Source: Reinekea forsetii (GTDB taxonomy: Bacteria; Pseudomonadota; Gammaproteobacteria; Pseudomonadales; Natronospirillaceae). Taken from it: DNA of 64,000 bases. The notes under the pieces are model-generated. The model was not told the DNA's origin, did not search any database, and saw nothing but the letters and a program-made list of their open reading frames with translations. Numbering within the stretch: the stretch's first letter is position 1; every line of letters begins with the position of its first letter. Both the position numbers and the translations under genes were made by a program. Positions 44,144-54,712 of this stretch are shown piece after piece. The stretch is taken from positions 139,585-203,584 of the forward strand of contig NZ_JAHKPH010000003.1 of NCBI RefSeq assembly GCF_018860385.1. Reading direction: 5' to 3'.

Positions 44144-47035
44144 ATGGAAAAGACGTATCAACCACATAATATTGAAAGCAAACATTACGACATTTGGGAG
44201 AAGAAAGGTTACTTCAAGCCCAACGGACAAGGTGAAGAAACATACAGCATTATGATTCCACCGCCCAATGTCACCGGTGTCTTGCACATGGGTCACGCCT
44301 TCCAACAAACCATTATGGATGCGCTCACTCGTTATAATCGAATGATGGGTAAAGAAACACTTTGGCAGCCTGGTACTGATCACGCGGGCATTGCAACTCA
44401 AATGGTTGTAGAACGTTTATTAGCCGCAGAAGGCAAAACGCGCCACGATTTAGGGCGTGAAACCTTTATTGACCGTATTTGGGAATGGCAAGAACAGTCT
44501 GGCGGCACCATTGGTTCACAGATGCGACGTTTAGGCGATTCGGTTGATTGGTCTCGTGAGCGCTTCACGATGGACGATGGCATGAGTGAAGCCGTTCGTG
44601 AAGTATTTGTTCGCTTGCACGAAGATGGCTTGCTATACCGCGGTAAGCGACTGGTGAATTGGGACCCTAAATTCCACACCGCCATTTCTGACTTAGAAGT
44701 AGAGAACAAAGAAGAACAAGGCCACATGTGGCAGTTCCGCTACCCTCTGGCCGATGGTGCTAAAACGGCCGACGGTAAAGATTACCTTGTAGTTGCAACG
44801 ACCCGCCCTGAAACTATTCTAGGCGACTCGGCTGTTGCGGTTCACCCAGAAGATGAGCGCTACGAAAGTTTAGTGGGCAAGTTTGTAGACTTACCTCTGG
44901 TAGGACGTAAAATTCCGATTGTGGCCGATGATTATGTTGAAATGGATTTCGGAACGGGCTGTGTAAAAATCACCCCCGCACACGATTTCAACGACTACGA
45001 AGTGGGCAAACGTCACCAATCACAAGTGATCAATATTTTCGACCAAAGCGCCGCTGTTTTAGCAACCGCACAGGCTTTCGACTACAGCGGTAAAGCCGTT
45101 GAGGATTTCGACGGCACTCTCCCTGAAGGGTACGCAGGCTTAGATCGTTACGATGCTCGTAAGAAAATCATTGCCGATTTCGAGGCCATTGGCCTACTCG
45201 ATTCCATTAAAGACCACACCCTAATGGTGCCACGTGGTGACCGATCCGGTGCTGTTGTAGAACCTTGGTTAACCGATCAATGGTATGTCTCGGCGACTAA
45301 GTTAGCGGTTCCAGCTGCTGAAGCCGTACGCTCAGGGCAAATTGAATTTGTACCTAAAATGTTCGAGAACGAATACTTCCGCTGGATGGATAACATTCAA
45401 GATTGGTGTATTTCTCGGCAGCTTTGGTGGGGTCATCAAATTCCAGCATGGTACAACGAAGCTGGCGACGTTTTTGTGGGTCGCAACGAAGAAGAAGTTC
45501 GTAGCAAATACAACATTGCCGACAGCGTTACCTTACGTAGAGACGAAGACGTATTAGACACTTGGTTCAGTTCGGCGCTGTGGACATTCTCGACCCTAGG
45601 TTGGCCTAACAATATGGAAGAGGTGATGAAATACCACCCGACCAATGTATTAGTAACAGGCTTCGATATTATTTTCTTCTGGGTGGCACGCATGATCATG
45701 ATGACCATGCATTTCATTAAAGATGAAAACGGCCAACCACAAGTACCGTTCAAAACAGTTTATGTAACGGGCTTAATTCGGGATGAAAACGGTCAGAAAA
45801 TGTCTAAGTCTAAGGGCAATGTATTAGACCCTATTGACTTAATCGACGGTATCGACATTGAATCGTTAGTGAATAAGCGTACCAGTGGCATGATGCAGCC
45901 TAAGTTGGCGGAGAAAGTCGCTAAGGGCACTCGTAAATCATTCCCTGAAGGCTTTGCCGAAAGTGGCAGCGATGCATTGCGCTTTACTCTCACGTCTTTA
46001 GCGTCATTATCTCGCGATATTAACTTCGACGTTAAGCGCCTAGAAGGCTACCGAAACTTCTGCAACAAAATTTGGAATGCATCGCGCATGGTGATGCAAA
46101 ACACCTTTGAGCGTATCGAAGAAAGTGACGATTTTGGCGCACCATTAGATTGCGGTCAAAACGGCGGCGATGTTGAATTCACCCTGGCCGATCGCTGGAT
46201 TCAATCTCGCTTACAAACGCTAGAAACCGAAGTACACAAGCACTACGCACAGTACCGCTTCGATTTAATGAGCCAAAACTTATATGACTTTATTTGGAAC
46301 GAGTACTGCTCTTGGTATTTAGAGCTTTCAAAACCGGTACTGTGGAATGAAGACAGTACAGAAGCGCAATTACGCGGTACACGCCAAACATTGGTTCGTG
46401 TTCTAGAAACGTTGATGCGTTTATTACACCCTATTATGCCGTTCATCACTGAAGAAATTTGGCAAAACATCAAGCCAGTTTCGGGTGCCACTGGCGATTC
46501 ATTAATGTTACAGCCGTTCCCAGTTGCCGATGAAAGTAAAGTCGATACCGCTGCCGAAGCCGATTTAGAATGGGTGAAAGGCGTTATCATGGGCGTTCGT
46601 AACATTCGTGGTGAAATGAATATTTCACCCGGTAAAGCCATTCCAATTTTATTGCAAAATGGTAACGCTGAAGATAAGCGACGCTATGAAGAAAACGCGG
46701 CGTTCTTAAAACAGCTGGCCAAACTAGAAAGCATCAGCTGGGTTAATGAAGGGGAAGATGTACCGCACAGTGCCACCGCTCTAGTTGAAAAACTAAAAGT
46801 ATTGGTCCCTATGGCTGGGTTAATTGATGTGGATGCAGAATTAGCTCGCGTGGCTAAAGAAGCCGAAAAGATAAATAAAGAGCTGGCCCGTATTGAAGGC
46901 AAGTTAAACAATGAGAAATTCATTGGTAAAGCGCCTCAAGCCGTTGTCGATAAAGAAAAAGAGAAGGCCGCCGCCTTGCAAGATAAGCTTTCAGATCTAA
47001 ATGCACAGGCCGAACAACTTAAAGCACTCGCATAA
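44144..47035 (+). CDS. valS: Valine-tRNA ligase
   Basis: A class I aminoacyl-tRNA synthetase of 963 residues. The HIGH-type motif HMGH is at 48-51 ([15 protein letters not shown]), the KMSKS loop near 551-555 ([11 protein letters not shown]), and the editing domain lies between about 190 and 340 ([13 protein letters not shown]). The anticodon-binding and C-terminal coiled-coil arm ([19 protein letters not shown], about 900-960) are complete. It is 108 bp downstream of the hypothetical gene. Confidence 0.98.
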   Translation: MEKTYQPHNIESKHYDIWEKKGYFKPNGQGEETYSIMIPPPNVTGVLHMGHAFQQTIMDALTRYNRMMGKETLWQPGTDHAGIATQMVVERLLAAEGKTRHDLGRETFIDRIWEWQEQSGGTIGSQMRRLGDSVDWSRERFTMDDGMSEAVREVFVRLHEDGLLYRGKRLVNWDPKFHTAISDLEVENKEEQGHMWQFRYPLADGAKTADGKDYLVVATTRPETILGDSAVAVHPEDERYESLVGKFVDLPLVGRKIPIVADDYVEMDFGTGCVKITPAHDFNDYEVGKRHQSQVINIFDQSAAVLATAQAFDYSGKAVEDFDGTLPEGYAGLDRYDARKKIIADFEAIGLLDSIKDHTLMVPRGDRSGAVVEPWLTDQWYVSATKLAVPAAEAVRSGQIEFVPKMFENEYFRWMDNIQDWCISRQLWWGHQIPAWYNEAGDVFVGRNEEEVRSKYNIADSVTLRRDEDVLDTWFSSALWTFSTLGWPNNMEEVMKYHPTNVLVTGFDIIFFWVARMIMMTMHFIKDENGQPQVPFKTVYVTGLIRDENGQKMSKSKGNVLDPIDLIDGIDIESLVNKRTSGMMQPKLAEKVAKGTRKSFPEGFAESGSDALRFTLTSLASLSRDINFDVKRLEGYRNFCNKIWNASRMVMQNTFERIEESDDFGAPLDCGQNGGDVEFTLADRWIQSRLQTLETEVHKHYAQYRFDLMSQNLYDFIWNEYCSWYLELSKPVLWNEDSTEAQLRGTRQTLVRVLETLMRLLHPIMPFITEEIWQNIKPVSGATGDSLMLQPFPVADESKVDTAAEADLEWVKGVIMGVRNIRGEMNISPGKAIPILLQNGNAEDKRRYEENAAFLKQLAKLESISWVNEGEDVPHSATALVEKLKVLVPMAGLIDVDAELARVAKEAEKINKELARIEGKLNNEKFIGKAPQAVVDKEKEKAAALQDKLSDLNAQAEQLKALA

Positions 47036-47063
47036 ATAAGTTGAGTTAAGCTTACTTATTAAG

Positions 47064-47117
47064 GGCATGTTATTTTCAGTAACCTCGGTGCAGGCCGAAC
47101 GCTGACGATAACATGCC
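47064..47117 (+). promoter_or_regulatory. Long three-part hairpin between valS and bioA
   Basis: Three nested stems: GGCATGTTAT (47064-47073) with ATAACATGCC (47108-47117); TCAG (47076-47079) with CTGA (47102-47105); and TCGG (47085-47088) with CCGA (47095-47098), separated by internal loops. It is followed by only TTTGTT, so it is a poor terminator. It may be a valS 3' stabiliser or a control element of bioA, whose start is 31 bp later. It is not a BirA box. Confidence 0.55.
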
Positions 47118-47147
47118 TTTGTTCATTATTAAGGTTCAAGGTTGACC

Positions 47148-48437
47148 ATGACAATAGATATAGAATTTGATAAACAGCACCTTTGGCACCCCTATACCTC
47201 AACGACACATCCCCTACCCTGCTACCCAGTAAAAAGCACTCAAGGCGTACGCATAGAATTTGAAGACGGCACCCAAGTGATCGATGGTATGGCTTCATGG
47301 TGGTCGGCGATTCATGGATACAATGTTCCCGAAATTAACCAAGCCATTATTGAACAAACCCAAACCATGGCGCACGTTATGTTTGGCGGCTTAACGCATA
47401 AACCGGCCATTGAGCTAGGCAAAAAGCTGGTTGCTATGACGCCTGAAAAACTGCAAAAAGTTTTTTTAGCCGATTCAGGATCAATCGCCGTAGAAGTCGC
47501 ACTAAAAATGGCCATGCAATACTGGGCAGGCAAGAACAAAACCAATAAATCTAAAATTGTGACCGTGAACAACGGTTACCATGGCGATACCTTTGGTGCG
47601 ATGAGCGTGTGTGATCCCGTGAATGGCATGCACACCTTATTTGAAAACGCCCTCGCCAAAAATCTCTTTTTAGGAGAAATTCCGCTAGGTTTTGATACCC
47701 CAGTCGATGCTGAACTTGCGCAACAATTTGAACATCAAATAGCTCAACAGGCCGATGAACTGGCCGCCTTTATCATTGAGCCTATTGTGCAAGGTGCCGG
47801 CGGTATGCGTATTTATAACCCACAGTGGTTGCGCCTCATTCGACAATGGTGTGACAAGTACGGTTTACTGTTGATTGCGGATGAAATAGCCACCGGCTTT
47901 GGCCGCACGGGTAAAATGTTTGCCTGCGAACACGCTAACATAACCCCCGACATCTTGTGCTTAGGCAAAGCCATTTCAGGGGGTTATATGACCTTAGCCG
48001 CCACTCTAGCCACCGATGAGGTTGCCAACGGTGTGTGCGCCTCTGAAGCGGGTGTATTTATGCACGGACCTACCTTTATGGGCAACCCACTGGCCTGTGC
48101 TACCGCCATTGCGTCTCTAAGCTTGCTCATAGAGTCAAATTGGCAAAGCCGCGTGCGCAACATAGAAAGCCAGCTAACTCATGCGTTAACGCCTTTAACG
48201 GCTTTAAACTGCATTGAAGACATTCGCACGATTGGCGCTATTGGCGTCATGGTCATGAAAGAGCCGGTTGATACCGCCTTAACACAAAACTACTTTATTG
48301 AACGCGGTGTTTGGGTACGGCCTTTTGGCAAACTCGTATACATTATGCCCGCTTACGTGATGAGTGAAGCCGATTTATCGACCATAACAGACGCAATGAT
48401 TGGCTTTGCAAACGCAACAGAAACGACTAAGTTTTAA
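47148..48437 (+). CDS. bioA: Adenosylmethionine-8-amino-7-oxononanoate aminotransferase
   Basis: A PLP enzyme of biotin synthesis, transferring the amino group of S-adenosylmethionine to KAPA to give DAPA. It is about 429 residues from ATG 47148 (a TTG at 47142 is less likely). Marks are HLWHPYTSTTHP near the start, DGMASWWSAIHGYN (about 46-59), the PLP-contact GYHGDTFGAMS, and the PLP lysine in LCLGKAISGGYMTL near residue 274. HGPTFMGNPLACA confirms the BioA rather than other class III transaminases. No other bio gene is beside it in the window. Confidence 0.95.
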   Translation: MTIDIEFDKQHLWHPYTSTTHPLPCYPVKSTQGVRIEFEDGTQVIDGMASWWSAIHGYNVPEINQAIIEQTQTMAHVMFGGLTHKPAIELGKKLVAMTPEKLQKVFLADSGSIAVEVALKMAMQYWAGKNKTNKSKIVTVNNGYHGDTFGAMSVCDPVNGMHTLFENALAKNLFLGEIPLGFDTPVDAELAQQFEHQIAQQADELAAFIIEPIVQGAGGMRIYNPQWLRLIRQWCDKYGLLLIADEIATGFGRTGKMFACEHANITPDILCLGKAISGGYMTLAATLATDEVANGVCASEAGVFMHGPTFMGNPLACATAIASLSLLIESNWQSRVRNIESQLTHALTPLTALNCIEDIRTIGAIGVMVMKEPVDTALTQNYFIERGVWVRPFGKLVYIMPAYVMSEADLSTITDAMIGFANATETTKF

Positions 48438-48485
48438 TAAGCCAAAACTACCCTTTTTATTAATTTAATGTAAATCAGGATAATC

Positions 48486-48740
48486 ATGAAAATACTTATA
48501 CGTAATCTCGACCGTAAAACCACCAAAGAAGAATTAGAAACTTTATTTAAAGAATATGGCAACGTACAATCTTGCAACATTGTTGTCGACAAAGAGACGG
48601 GCGAATCTAAAGGTTTTGCTTTTGTTGAGATGCCAAAATCTGGTGAAGCGAAAGCCGCTATTCAAAACTTAAACTATAAAAAGCTAGGTAACGAATCGAT
48701 TCGAGTGAAACGCGCACAAACAAAAACCGAAGAAGAATAA
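48486..48740 (+). CDS. RRM-type RNA-binding protein
   Basis: An 84-residue single RRM protein. RNP-2 is ILIRNL (3-8) and RNP-1 KGFAFVEM (42-49), with the beta-alpha-beta layout DRKTTKEELETLFKEYGNV between them. It is like the small glycine-poor RRM proteins common in marine proteobacteria and cyanobacteria, which are often cold-responsive. The C-terminal tail is short and charged (KRAQTKTEEE). It is a single gene 49 bp after bioA and may share its transcript. Targets are unknown. Confidence 0.93.
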   Translation: MKILIRNLDRKTTKEELETLFKEYGNVQSCNIVVDKETGESKGFAFVEMPKSGEAKAAIQNLNYKKLGNESIRVKRAQTKTEEE

Positions 48741-48777
48741 TCGCACCGCCAACTGAAGGAAACTTTACAAAAGCCCC

Positions 48778-50580
48778 CTATTCAGGGCGATATAAACTTT
48801 CAATTTCCTGCTGATATTGCTCGGCAATATTCTTACGACGAACTTTCATTGTGGCGGTTACTTCACCGTCGTCATGATCCAACTCTTTCGGAAGCAGATA
48901 AAAGGTTTTTATCTGTTCAACCCGCGCTAGTTGCGTATTGGCCTTTTCCACTTCTTCGGCAATTAATTCTCTAACTTCAGCAGACTGTGTTAACGATTTA
49001 AACGTGGTGTAGCTGATATTATTCTGTTCAGCCCACGTTGGAACGGCATCAGGATCTATTTGCAACAACGCTGTAACATAGGGGCGCTGATCGGCAATGA
49101 CGATGCACTCTTTGATATAGGTCGAAGCCTTCACAGTATTTTCGATTAAACTTGGCGATAAGTTTTTACCGGCGGCATTAATCATAATGTCTTTTTTACG
49201 GTCGATAATACTAAAGGACCCGTCTGGGTGGGCTTCAGCAATATCGCCAGTATGCAACCAACCGTCTTGAATCGCTTCTGCGGTGGCTGGGTCGTTTTTA
49301 TAATAGCCCTTGAAGATAATGCCACCTTTTACCAGTAGCTCACCGTCTTCGTCGACTTTACATTCAACATGGGTACAGGGTTGCCCGACTCTACCTAAGG
49401 AGTTCATGTGCCAAGGCTGAATGGTGGCGGCACCGGTCGTTTCTGTCATTCCAAAAATTTCACAAATTCGAATACCCATGCCCCGCATCTGCGACAATAA
49501 AGAAGGAGAAATAGGCGCCGCTGCCGTCATAGCAAAGCGGCAACGCGCCAACCCCAAATAGGCACGAATATGCTTATAAACCAATGCATTCCAAAAAGCG
49601 TAAGTGAGCTTTTGTGACAACGACCAATTTACGGGCAATACTTCGCCAAGTTCAGCAGCACGGCCCATGGCACGCAAAATTAACCAACCTCGTACGCGAC
49701 CGCTTCGCGAAGCTAATACGCTAATCTCCGCTTGCATTTTCTCCCATATACGAGGAACACCAAAGAACACATCGGGTGAAATTTCTTGCAGGTCTGTACG
49801 GATAGTCCGCAAACTTTCACCAAAATTAATAACAACCCGATTAATCAATAAGTTTAGAGTCGACATCGCCTGTTCGGCAATATGACACAAAGGAAGGTAG
49901 CTCAGTAAGTTCATACCTGGAAACGTTTCAATGGCATCTCGAATCACCAGCATTTCATGCCATATATTTTCGTACGAAATCATCGCCGCCTTAGGAAGAC
50001 CGGTAGAGCCGCTGGTAAAAACAATGAGGGCGGTGTCATCCTTAGACTGCTTGTCATGATATTCGTTGACGCAGTTCGGATTAGCTTGCAACGCTTGAGC
50101 ACCAGTAGCCTGCAAAGTGTCTAAGGTTATTAGCTTGCTATGATCGTATTTTTCTAACCCTTTTGGGTCAAAAACAATAATGTGCTTTAATAATGGCAGC
50201 TGGTCTTCAATCATTAAAACTTTATCGACCTGCTCTTGGTCTTCACAAAACACCATCGTGCAGTCGGCACTTTTCAATAGGTAAACCACTTCATTCGAAG
50301 GGCTGGTTGGGTAGACACCACAAACCACACCACTCATAAAGTTAATGCCTAGTTGCGCGAGCAGCCACTCTTCACAGTTCTCGGCAATGATACCGATATG
50401 ACAGCCACGCTCTCCGCCCAGTTCAATTAAACCTGCGGCAATAGATTGAGTAACCTTTAAGAAGTCTTGCCAAGTTTTCTGCTGCCAGATGCCATGCTTT
50501 TTCTGCCGTAATGCGATCTCGTTTGGGTAAGCCTCAGCATTTCGTTGCAGAATCTGAGTTAGGCTGTAATACGATTCCAT
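48778..50580 (-). CDS. AMP-dependent acyl-CoA synthetase (long-chain type)
   Basis: A 600-residue adenylate-forming ligase that activates a carboxylate with ATP and CoA. The P-loop IVFTSGSTGLPKAAMISY is near 186-203, the A5-like motif EIFGMTETTGA near 378-388, and the GDIAEAHPDGSFSIIDRKKD (about 442-461) hinge region with the catalytic Lys near KVRRKN. The long N-terminal and C-terminal parts (DGEVTATMKVRR) match FadD/ACSL-like enzymes. It is last in the liv-type transporter operon, 10 bp after livF, which suggests that the imported substrate is an organic acid to be activated. Confidence 0.92.
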   Translation of the reverse strand: MESYYSLTQILQRNAEAYPNEIALRQKKHGIWQQKTWQDFLKVTQSIAAGLIELGGERGCHIGIIAENCEEWLLAQLGINFMSGVVCGVYPTSPSNEVVYLLKSADCTMVFCEDQEQVDKVLMIEDQLPLLKHIIVFDPKGLEKYDHSKLITLDTLQATGAQALQANPNCVNEYHDKQSKDDTALIVFTSGSTGLPKAAMISYENIWHEMLVIRDAIETFPGMNLLSYLPLCHIAEQAMSTLNLLINRVVINFGESLRTIRTDLQEISPDVFFGVPRIWEKMQAEISVLASRSGRVRGWLILRAMGRAAELGEVLPVNWSLSQKLTYAFWNALVYKHIRAYLGLARCRFAMTAAAPISPSLLSQMRGMGIRICEIFGMTETTGAATIQPWHMNSLGRVGQPCTHVECKVDEDGELLVKGGIIFKGYYKNDPATAEAIQDGWLHTGDIAEAHPDGSFSIIDRKKDIMINAAGKNLSPSLIENTVKASTYIKECIVIADQRPYVTALLQIDPDAVPTWAEQNNISYTTFKSLTQSAEVRELIAEEVEKANTQLARVEQIKTFYLLPKELDHDDGEVTATMKVRRKNIAEQYQQEIESLYRPE

Positions 50581-50589
50581 TATTTGTCC

Positions 50590-51381
50590 TCAGCTCAACC
50601 AGCGCTTACGTCGCTTGTAATGTTTAACGTTGCGGAAAGACTTCTCTTCATCTGCGTCTCCCATGCCCAGATAAAAAGTTTGAATGTCTTCATTCGCTTT
50701 CAGTTCATCTATACGCCCTTCCAGTACAACTTTTCCGTTCTCTACAATGTAACCCTGATGAGAAACAGAAAATGCGGCCCGTGCATTTTGCTCAACTAAC
50801 AACATACTGACATTTTGCTCACGGTTTATCTGCGCAATGATGGAAAATATCTCTTCTACCAACTTGGGCGCTAAGCCTAACGAAGGTTCATCGAGTAAAA
50901 TCAGTTTAGGTTCGGCAATTAACGCTCGTGCCATTGCCAGCATTTGCTGCTCGCCGCCAGAAAGTAAACCCGCTAACTGGCGCGAGCGCTCTTTTAATCG
51001 TGGAAAGTAAGTGTATACCTGATCAAAAGCTTGCTTGGGCTTACGCCCTGTTAAAGCATAGGTTGCTGCTTTTAAGTTATCTTCAACCGACATTTCGGCA
51101 AAGATACAACGCCCTTCCCTCACATGAACCAAGCCCCGGCGTGCTAATAAATGAGGCTTTAACTGGCGAATAGAATCCCCGTCAAAGATGATATCCCCCG
51201 CTTCAATATGGCCGTTTTCTAGCGCCAACAACCCTGAGGCCGCTTTTAGAACCGTGGTTTTACCGGCTCCATTCGCCCCCAGCAACGCGGTGATTTCTCC
51301 CGGTTTTACCGAAATAGAAAAACCTTTCAATACCTGAACGGCATGATGATAATTCACGTTGATGTTGTTGATCTGCAGCAT
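50590..51381 (-). CDS. Branched-chain amino-acid-type ABC transporter ATPase (LivF-like)
   Basis: A 263-residue ABC ATPase of the LivF type. Walker A is GANGAGKTT (about 34-42), the signature LSGGEQQMLAMARAL, and Walker B ILLDEPSLGLAP; LLVEQNARAAFSVS is the usual switch region. The C-terminus carries a basic tail (NVKHYKRRKRWLS) beyond the usual LivF end. It follows the solute-binding protein gene after 62 bp and precedes the acyl-CoA ligase by 9 bp. Confidence 0.92.
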   Translation of the reverse strand: MLQINNINVNYHHAVQVLKGFSISVKPGEITALLGANGAGKTTVLKAASGLLALENGHIEAGDIIFDGDSIRQLKPHLLARRGLVHVREGRCIFAEMSVEDNLKAATYALTGRKPKQAFDQVYTYFPRLKERSRQLAGLLSGGEQQMLAMARALIAEPKLILLDEPSLGLAPKLVEEIFSIIAQINREQNVSMLLVEQNARAAFSVSHQGYIVENGKVVLEGRIDELKANEDIQTFYLGMGDADEEKSFRNVKHYKRRKRWLS

Positions 51382-51443
51382 TCATTGATCCTATTAGAGG
51401 TTTATCGGGCAACGCTTGGGTCGGTTATCCGACCCACCTATGA

Positions 51444-52640
51444 TTATGTTTCTATCCAATCAGATACCGGCGTAAACAACTTAGATTCAGCGCTGTAACG
51501 GTATACACGACCTTGGCCAATTTTGTGCTCAGCTAATGAAACTGGCTTCCCGAAAAACCCGCCTGTATCCCAATCTTTAATTGACCGCATAGATGCCATT
51601 AAATTATCAGCCGTAATCGGTTTATCGGCTTCAATGGTGATCTCCATCGATTTTTTCCAAATCAATAGGTTGATGTAAGCCTCTAACGCCCAAGTAACGA
51701 TGTACCCTGGGAAATCTGGATTCTGATTCTTCTTCCAAGCGTTTACCATTTGGTAATAAGGAGCGTCTTCCATATCGTAGAAATAACGGTATGGCATTAC
51801 TCCTTGATAGCCATCTAAAAATGGACCGGCTTGATCGGTCACTTTATCGGCGACCACTTTTTCCATGCCCCAGAAGGTACCCATGAACTGAGTCGGCAAA
51901 CCAAAGGCTCTAGCAGCACCAATCAGCTGAGGCCATACGCCAGTAACATAACCTTGAAGTATGGCGTATTCTGGATTAGCTTGAGCCAGCTTGGTGACGT
52001 GCGATTCAATATCGGCGCCCGCTGTTTTCGTGACTTCTTCCAATACAATCTTGATACCTAATGATTCACACACTTTTCTAGCATGCGGAATTGGATCACG
52101 GCCAAATTCAGAATCTGAATAAATCAACGCGACGGTTTTTCCGCCTTTGCTCGCTATGTCTTTGAGTAATATTTCAACCTGATCTTGATAGCTGGGACCG
52201 GCCATAAACTGGTACGGCCGTTTAGCCGGATCAGCAAGAGACGACGCAAAGGAAGTCGACATCATCATCACGGCGTTATCGCCTGTTAAAGACGGCCCCA
52301 CTAATTCCATAAAGCCGGTTGAATCTCCAAAATAACCATGCAACGGACCACTGGCGCGAGCACGCTCGAAGTTTGCCAAGGCATTCTTGGGTACGTACCC
52401 AGAGTCTTCAACTTCAATTTTTATAGGTTTACCACCAATACCACCGGCGTCATTTACCATCATGGTAAAATCGGTTAGGGCCGGCGCCACCAATTGCCCA
52501 GCCGTGGCAAACGGGCCCGTCATTGGTAACGACCCTCCAACCCGCCAAACTTTTTCTTCGGCTCTAACAATGGCAGGCGCAAAACTGGCTGCGGTTAATG
52601 CAGCCCCTGCTTTAATAAAGGTACGACGTTTCATGGACAT
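51444..52640 (-). CDS. ABC transporter substrate-binding protein (HAAT family), Tat-exported
   Basis: A 398-residue periplasmic binding protein with a twin-arginine signal (MKRRTFIKAGAALTAASFAP). The mature part begins WRVGGSLPMTGPFATAGQLV, the Leu/Ile/Val-type binding fold, with two lobes and FERARASGPLHGYFGDSTGF and KTVALIYSDSEFGRD. ATG 52640 has a GGGGAA site. It sits third from last in the liv-type operon. The ligand is unlikely to be only branched-chain amino acids, given the acyl-CoA ligase partner, but this is inference. Confidence 0.9.
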   Translation of the reverse strand: MSMKRRTFIKAGAALTAASFAPAIVRAEEKVWRVGGSLPMTGPFATAGQLVAPALTDFTMMVNDAGGIGGKPIKIEVEDSGYVPKNALANFERARASGPLHGYFGDSTGFMELVGPSLTGDNAVMMMSTSFASSLADPAKRPYQFMAGPSYQDQVEILLKDIASKGGKTVALIYSDSEFGRDPIPHARKVCESLGIKIVLEEVTKTAGADIESHVTKLAQANPEYAILQGYVTGVWPQLIGAARAFGLPTQFMGTFWGMEKVVADKVTDQAGPFLDGYQGVMPYRYFYDMEDAPYYQMVNAWKKNQNPDFPGYIVTWALEAYINLLIWKKSMEITIEADKPITADNLMASMRSIKDWDTGGFFGKPVSLAEHKIGQGRVYRYSAESKLFTPVSDWIET

Positions 52641-52658
52641 GGTTGGTTCCCCTTGTTT

Positions 52659-53711
52659 TTATTTTGAGAATGGCCAGCGTGCTACCACTCGCCAGAAACG
52701 ATCCCATATTGACACCAGACCCATGGGTTCGAAAATTAGAAATAGAATAATGATCAGGCCAAAAACAATATCCCGAATAGAGCTAAAATGAATCAACGCT
52801 CGACCATCGCCACCGGTGATCCAGCCGCTGACTATTTTCAGCATTTCTGGAATCATCAAGATCAGTAAGGTGCCGAATATAGGCCCAAGCGTTCGCCCCA
52901 TACCGCCTGCGATCAAACAAACCACCAACGTAATTGAAAGGTTTAAGCTGAAGTCTTCTGGCAAGATGGCCGGAAAAAAATACGCCCAAAGCGAGCCAGC
53001 AGCACCACAGTAGGCGGCCGAAATAGCAAAACTTTTTAGCTTATAAGCAAACAAAGAAATTCCGAGAATTTCAGCGGAGTGATCATTGTCTCGAATACCA
53101 ATTAGCGCTCGCCCGAATCGAGTTCGAAATAAATTCTGCGCAAACAAAACCATCGCTAAGCAAATCGGAAGAATAAAATAATACTTCTGGGTGTTTGTGA
53201 GCATTTCCTGGCCAAAGAAAACAGCGTTGGGCGTTTCTATGCCTTGCCGACCTCCTGTCCAAGGTGCCAACCAATCTTGTCGAATAAAAAATAAAATAAT
53301 GAAATTTGCCGAGAGAGTGGCAACGGCTAAATAAAGCCCTTTAACACGAACCGACGGTAAGCCGAATAAGAAACCAAAGCCAGCGGCCACCAGAGTAGAA
53401 ATCAACAGCGTTATGAGCGGAAACAAATGCTCGACATACTGATGCAGTACAACCGTGGTATAAGCGCCCACTGCGAAGAAAGCGCCATGGCCAAGTGACA
53501 TTAACCCTGTGTAGCCCACCAAAACATTTACGCCAGTCACCGCAATGACATAAATGGCAATCTGCCCGGCTAACAGCAACACATAATTATCGGCGAACAG
53601 CGGCAATGCAAAAAGAAAAATAATCGATGCAATAAACCCCGCTCGCTTCGCCCAATTATTCCAAAGGCTCTCATCGGCGGCGTATGTCGTTTTAAAATTT
53701 CCGGTAATCAT
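52659..53711 (-). CDS. HAAT-type ABC permease, LivM-like
   Basis: About 350 residues from ATG 53711, whose ATGA overlaps the livH stop; the frame continues upstream to 53756 inside livH and is not used. Membrane helices run from about 24 to 320, with VGYTGLMSLGHGAFF (about 85-99) and RDNDHSAEILGISLFAYKLK (about 220-239), the LivM signature, then GGMGRTLGPIFG. Length and topology fit the permease partner of LivH. Confidence 0.93.
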   Translation of the reverse strand: MITGNFKTTYAADESLWNNWAKRAGFIASIIFLFALPLFADNYVLLLAGQIAIYVIAVTGVNVLVGYTGLMSLGHGAFFAVGAYTTVVLHQYVEHLFPLITLLISTLVAAGFGFLFGLPSVRVKGLYLAVATLSANFIILFFIRQDWLAPWTGGRQGIETPNAVFFGQEMLTNTQKYYFILPICLAMVLFAQNLFRTRFGRALIGIRDNDHSAEILGISLFAYKLKSFAISAAYCGAAGSLWAYFFPAILPEDFSLNLSITLVVCLIAGGMGRTLGPIFGTLLILMIPEMLKIVSGWITGGDGRALIHFSSIRDIVFGLIIILFLIFEPMGLVSIWDRFWRVVARWPFSK

Positions 53712-54712
53712 ATACGTTCTATCTCCGCCTGCCCCATCAGTCCGTTCGGCCGCCAAATAATGACCAGCAATACCAACACGTAAGGAACAATTTCAGCGTA
53801 CTCGCCACCAAACTTCCATTGCGTAAAGGCTTCAAATATTCCAATAATCATCGAGGCAATAAACACACCGGCGTATGAATCTAAGCCGCCCATCAACACA
53901 ACCGCAAGCACCGATAAGCCAAACAAACCCAGAGTGGGCGACAACCCATTTCGGCTGGCTAGGATTGCCCCAGCAATTGCACCCGTGGTAGCCGCTACAA
54001 CCCAGGCAGTGGTAAATACTGCAGGAACATTTATACCCATAGCGTAAGCGGTCGATTGATCTTCGGCGGTGGCCCGTACAGCAACGCCCGACCGAGTAAA
54101 ACGAAGAACCAATAACAAGCCAATAAATATCATGAGCGCGATCACGAAATTAATCGCCGATGAACTGAACAGAAATACCTGTGAATCAAAAACCGTAAAG
54201 CGGATAGGAAAGTTGGGTCCTAACGGAGGAACTTGATCTATATCGGCAGACCAAATTAAACTCGCGCTACCTTCAAGCACCCAGATTAACCCTACCGTAC
54301 AGAGGATCATCGATAGGCTGCTTTTGCCAATCAATGGCCGCATAAATACACGTTCAATAAACACCGCCAGCAAGGCATTGCAAACCAGCGACCCTACCAC
54401 GCCCAAAATAATACGCGGCAGATTACTCACCCATGCCGCTATCGCTGCTTTGGGCGAAAACATCATGGCCCCTTCTTTATACGCCAGTAGCCATTCTGGT
54501 TCCCATTTGGCCACCCAATCTGGCATAAACTCGGCACCGGGCAAAATAACGGCGAATGTAAAATAGAAATAGGCACCGAACATAATGATATGCCCATGGG
54601 CGAAACTGACCACTTTGGTCGATTTAAAAATCGACACGATACCCACTGCAATTAGAGCATACAGCGCCCCATTCATAATACCGTTGAGTAAATATTGGAT
54701 GACTTGAGCCAT
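53708..54712 (-). CDS. HAAT-type ABC permease, LivH-like
   Basis: A 334-residue permease with about eight membrane helices. It starts MAQVIQYLLNGIMNGALYAL, the LivH pattern, and carries ATAEDQSTAYAMGINV and the cytoplasmic-loop LASRNGLSPTLGLFGL with VVLMGGLDSYAGVFIAS. Its start codon shares one base with the livG stop region (54712), and its stop overlaps livM by 4 bp. Confidence 0.93.
   Translation of the reverse strand: MAQVIQYLLNGIMNGALYALIAVGIVSIFKSTKVVSFAHGHIIMFGAYFYFTFAVILPGAEFMPDWVAKWEPEWLLAYKEGAMMFSPKAAIAAWVSNLPRIILGVVGSLVCNALLAVFIERVFMRPLIGKSSLSMILCTVGLIWVLEGSASLIWSADIDQVPPLGPNFPIRFTVFDSQVFLFSSSAINFVIALMIFIGLLLVLRFTRSGVAVRATAEDQSTAYAMGINVPAVFTTAWVVAATTGAIAGAILASRNGLSPTLGLFGLSVLAVVLMGGLDSYAGVFIASMIIGIFEAFTQWKFGGEYAEIVPYVLVLLVIIWRPNGLMGQAEIERI

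Noticed and set aside
44398-46923. Several long minus-strand frames inside valS
   Set aside because: They have no ribosome sites and lie fully inside a conserved, complete valS gene.
47064-47117. BirA operator in front of bioA
   Set aside because: The dyad arms do not resemble the TTGTAAACC-type BirA site and the stems have internal loops.
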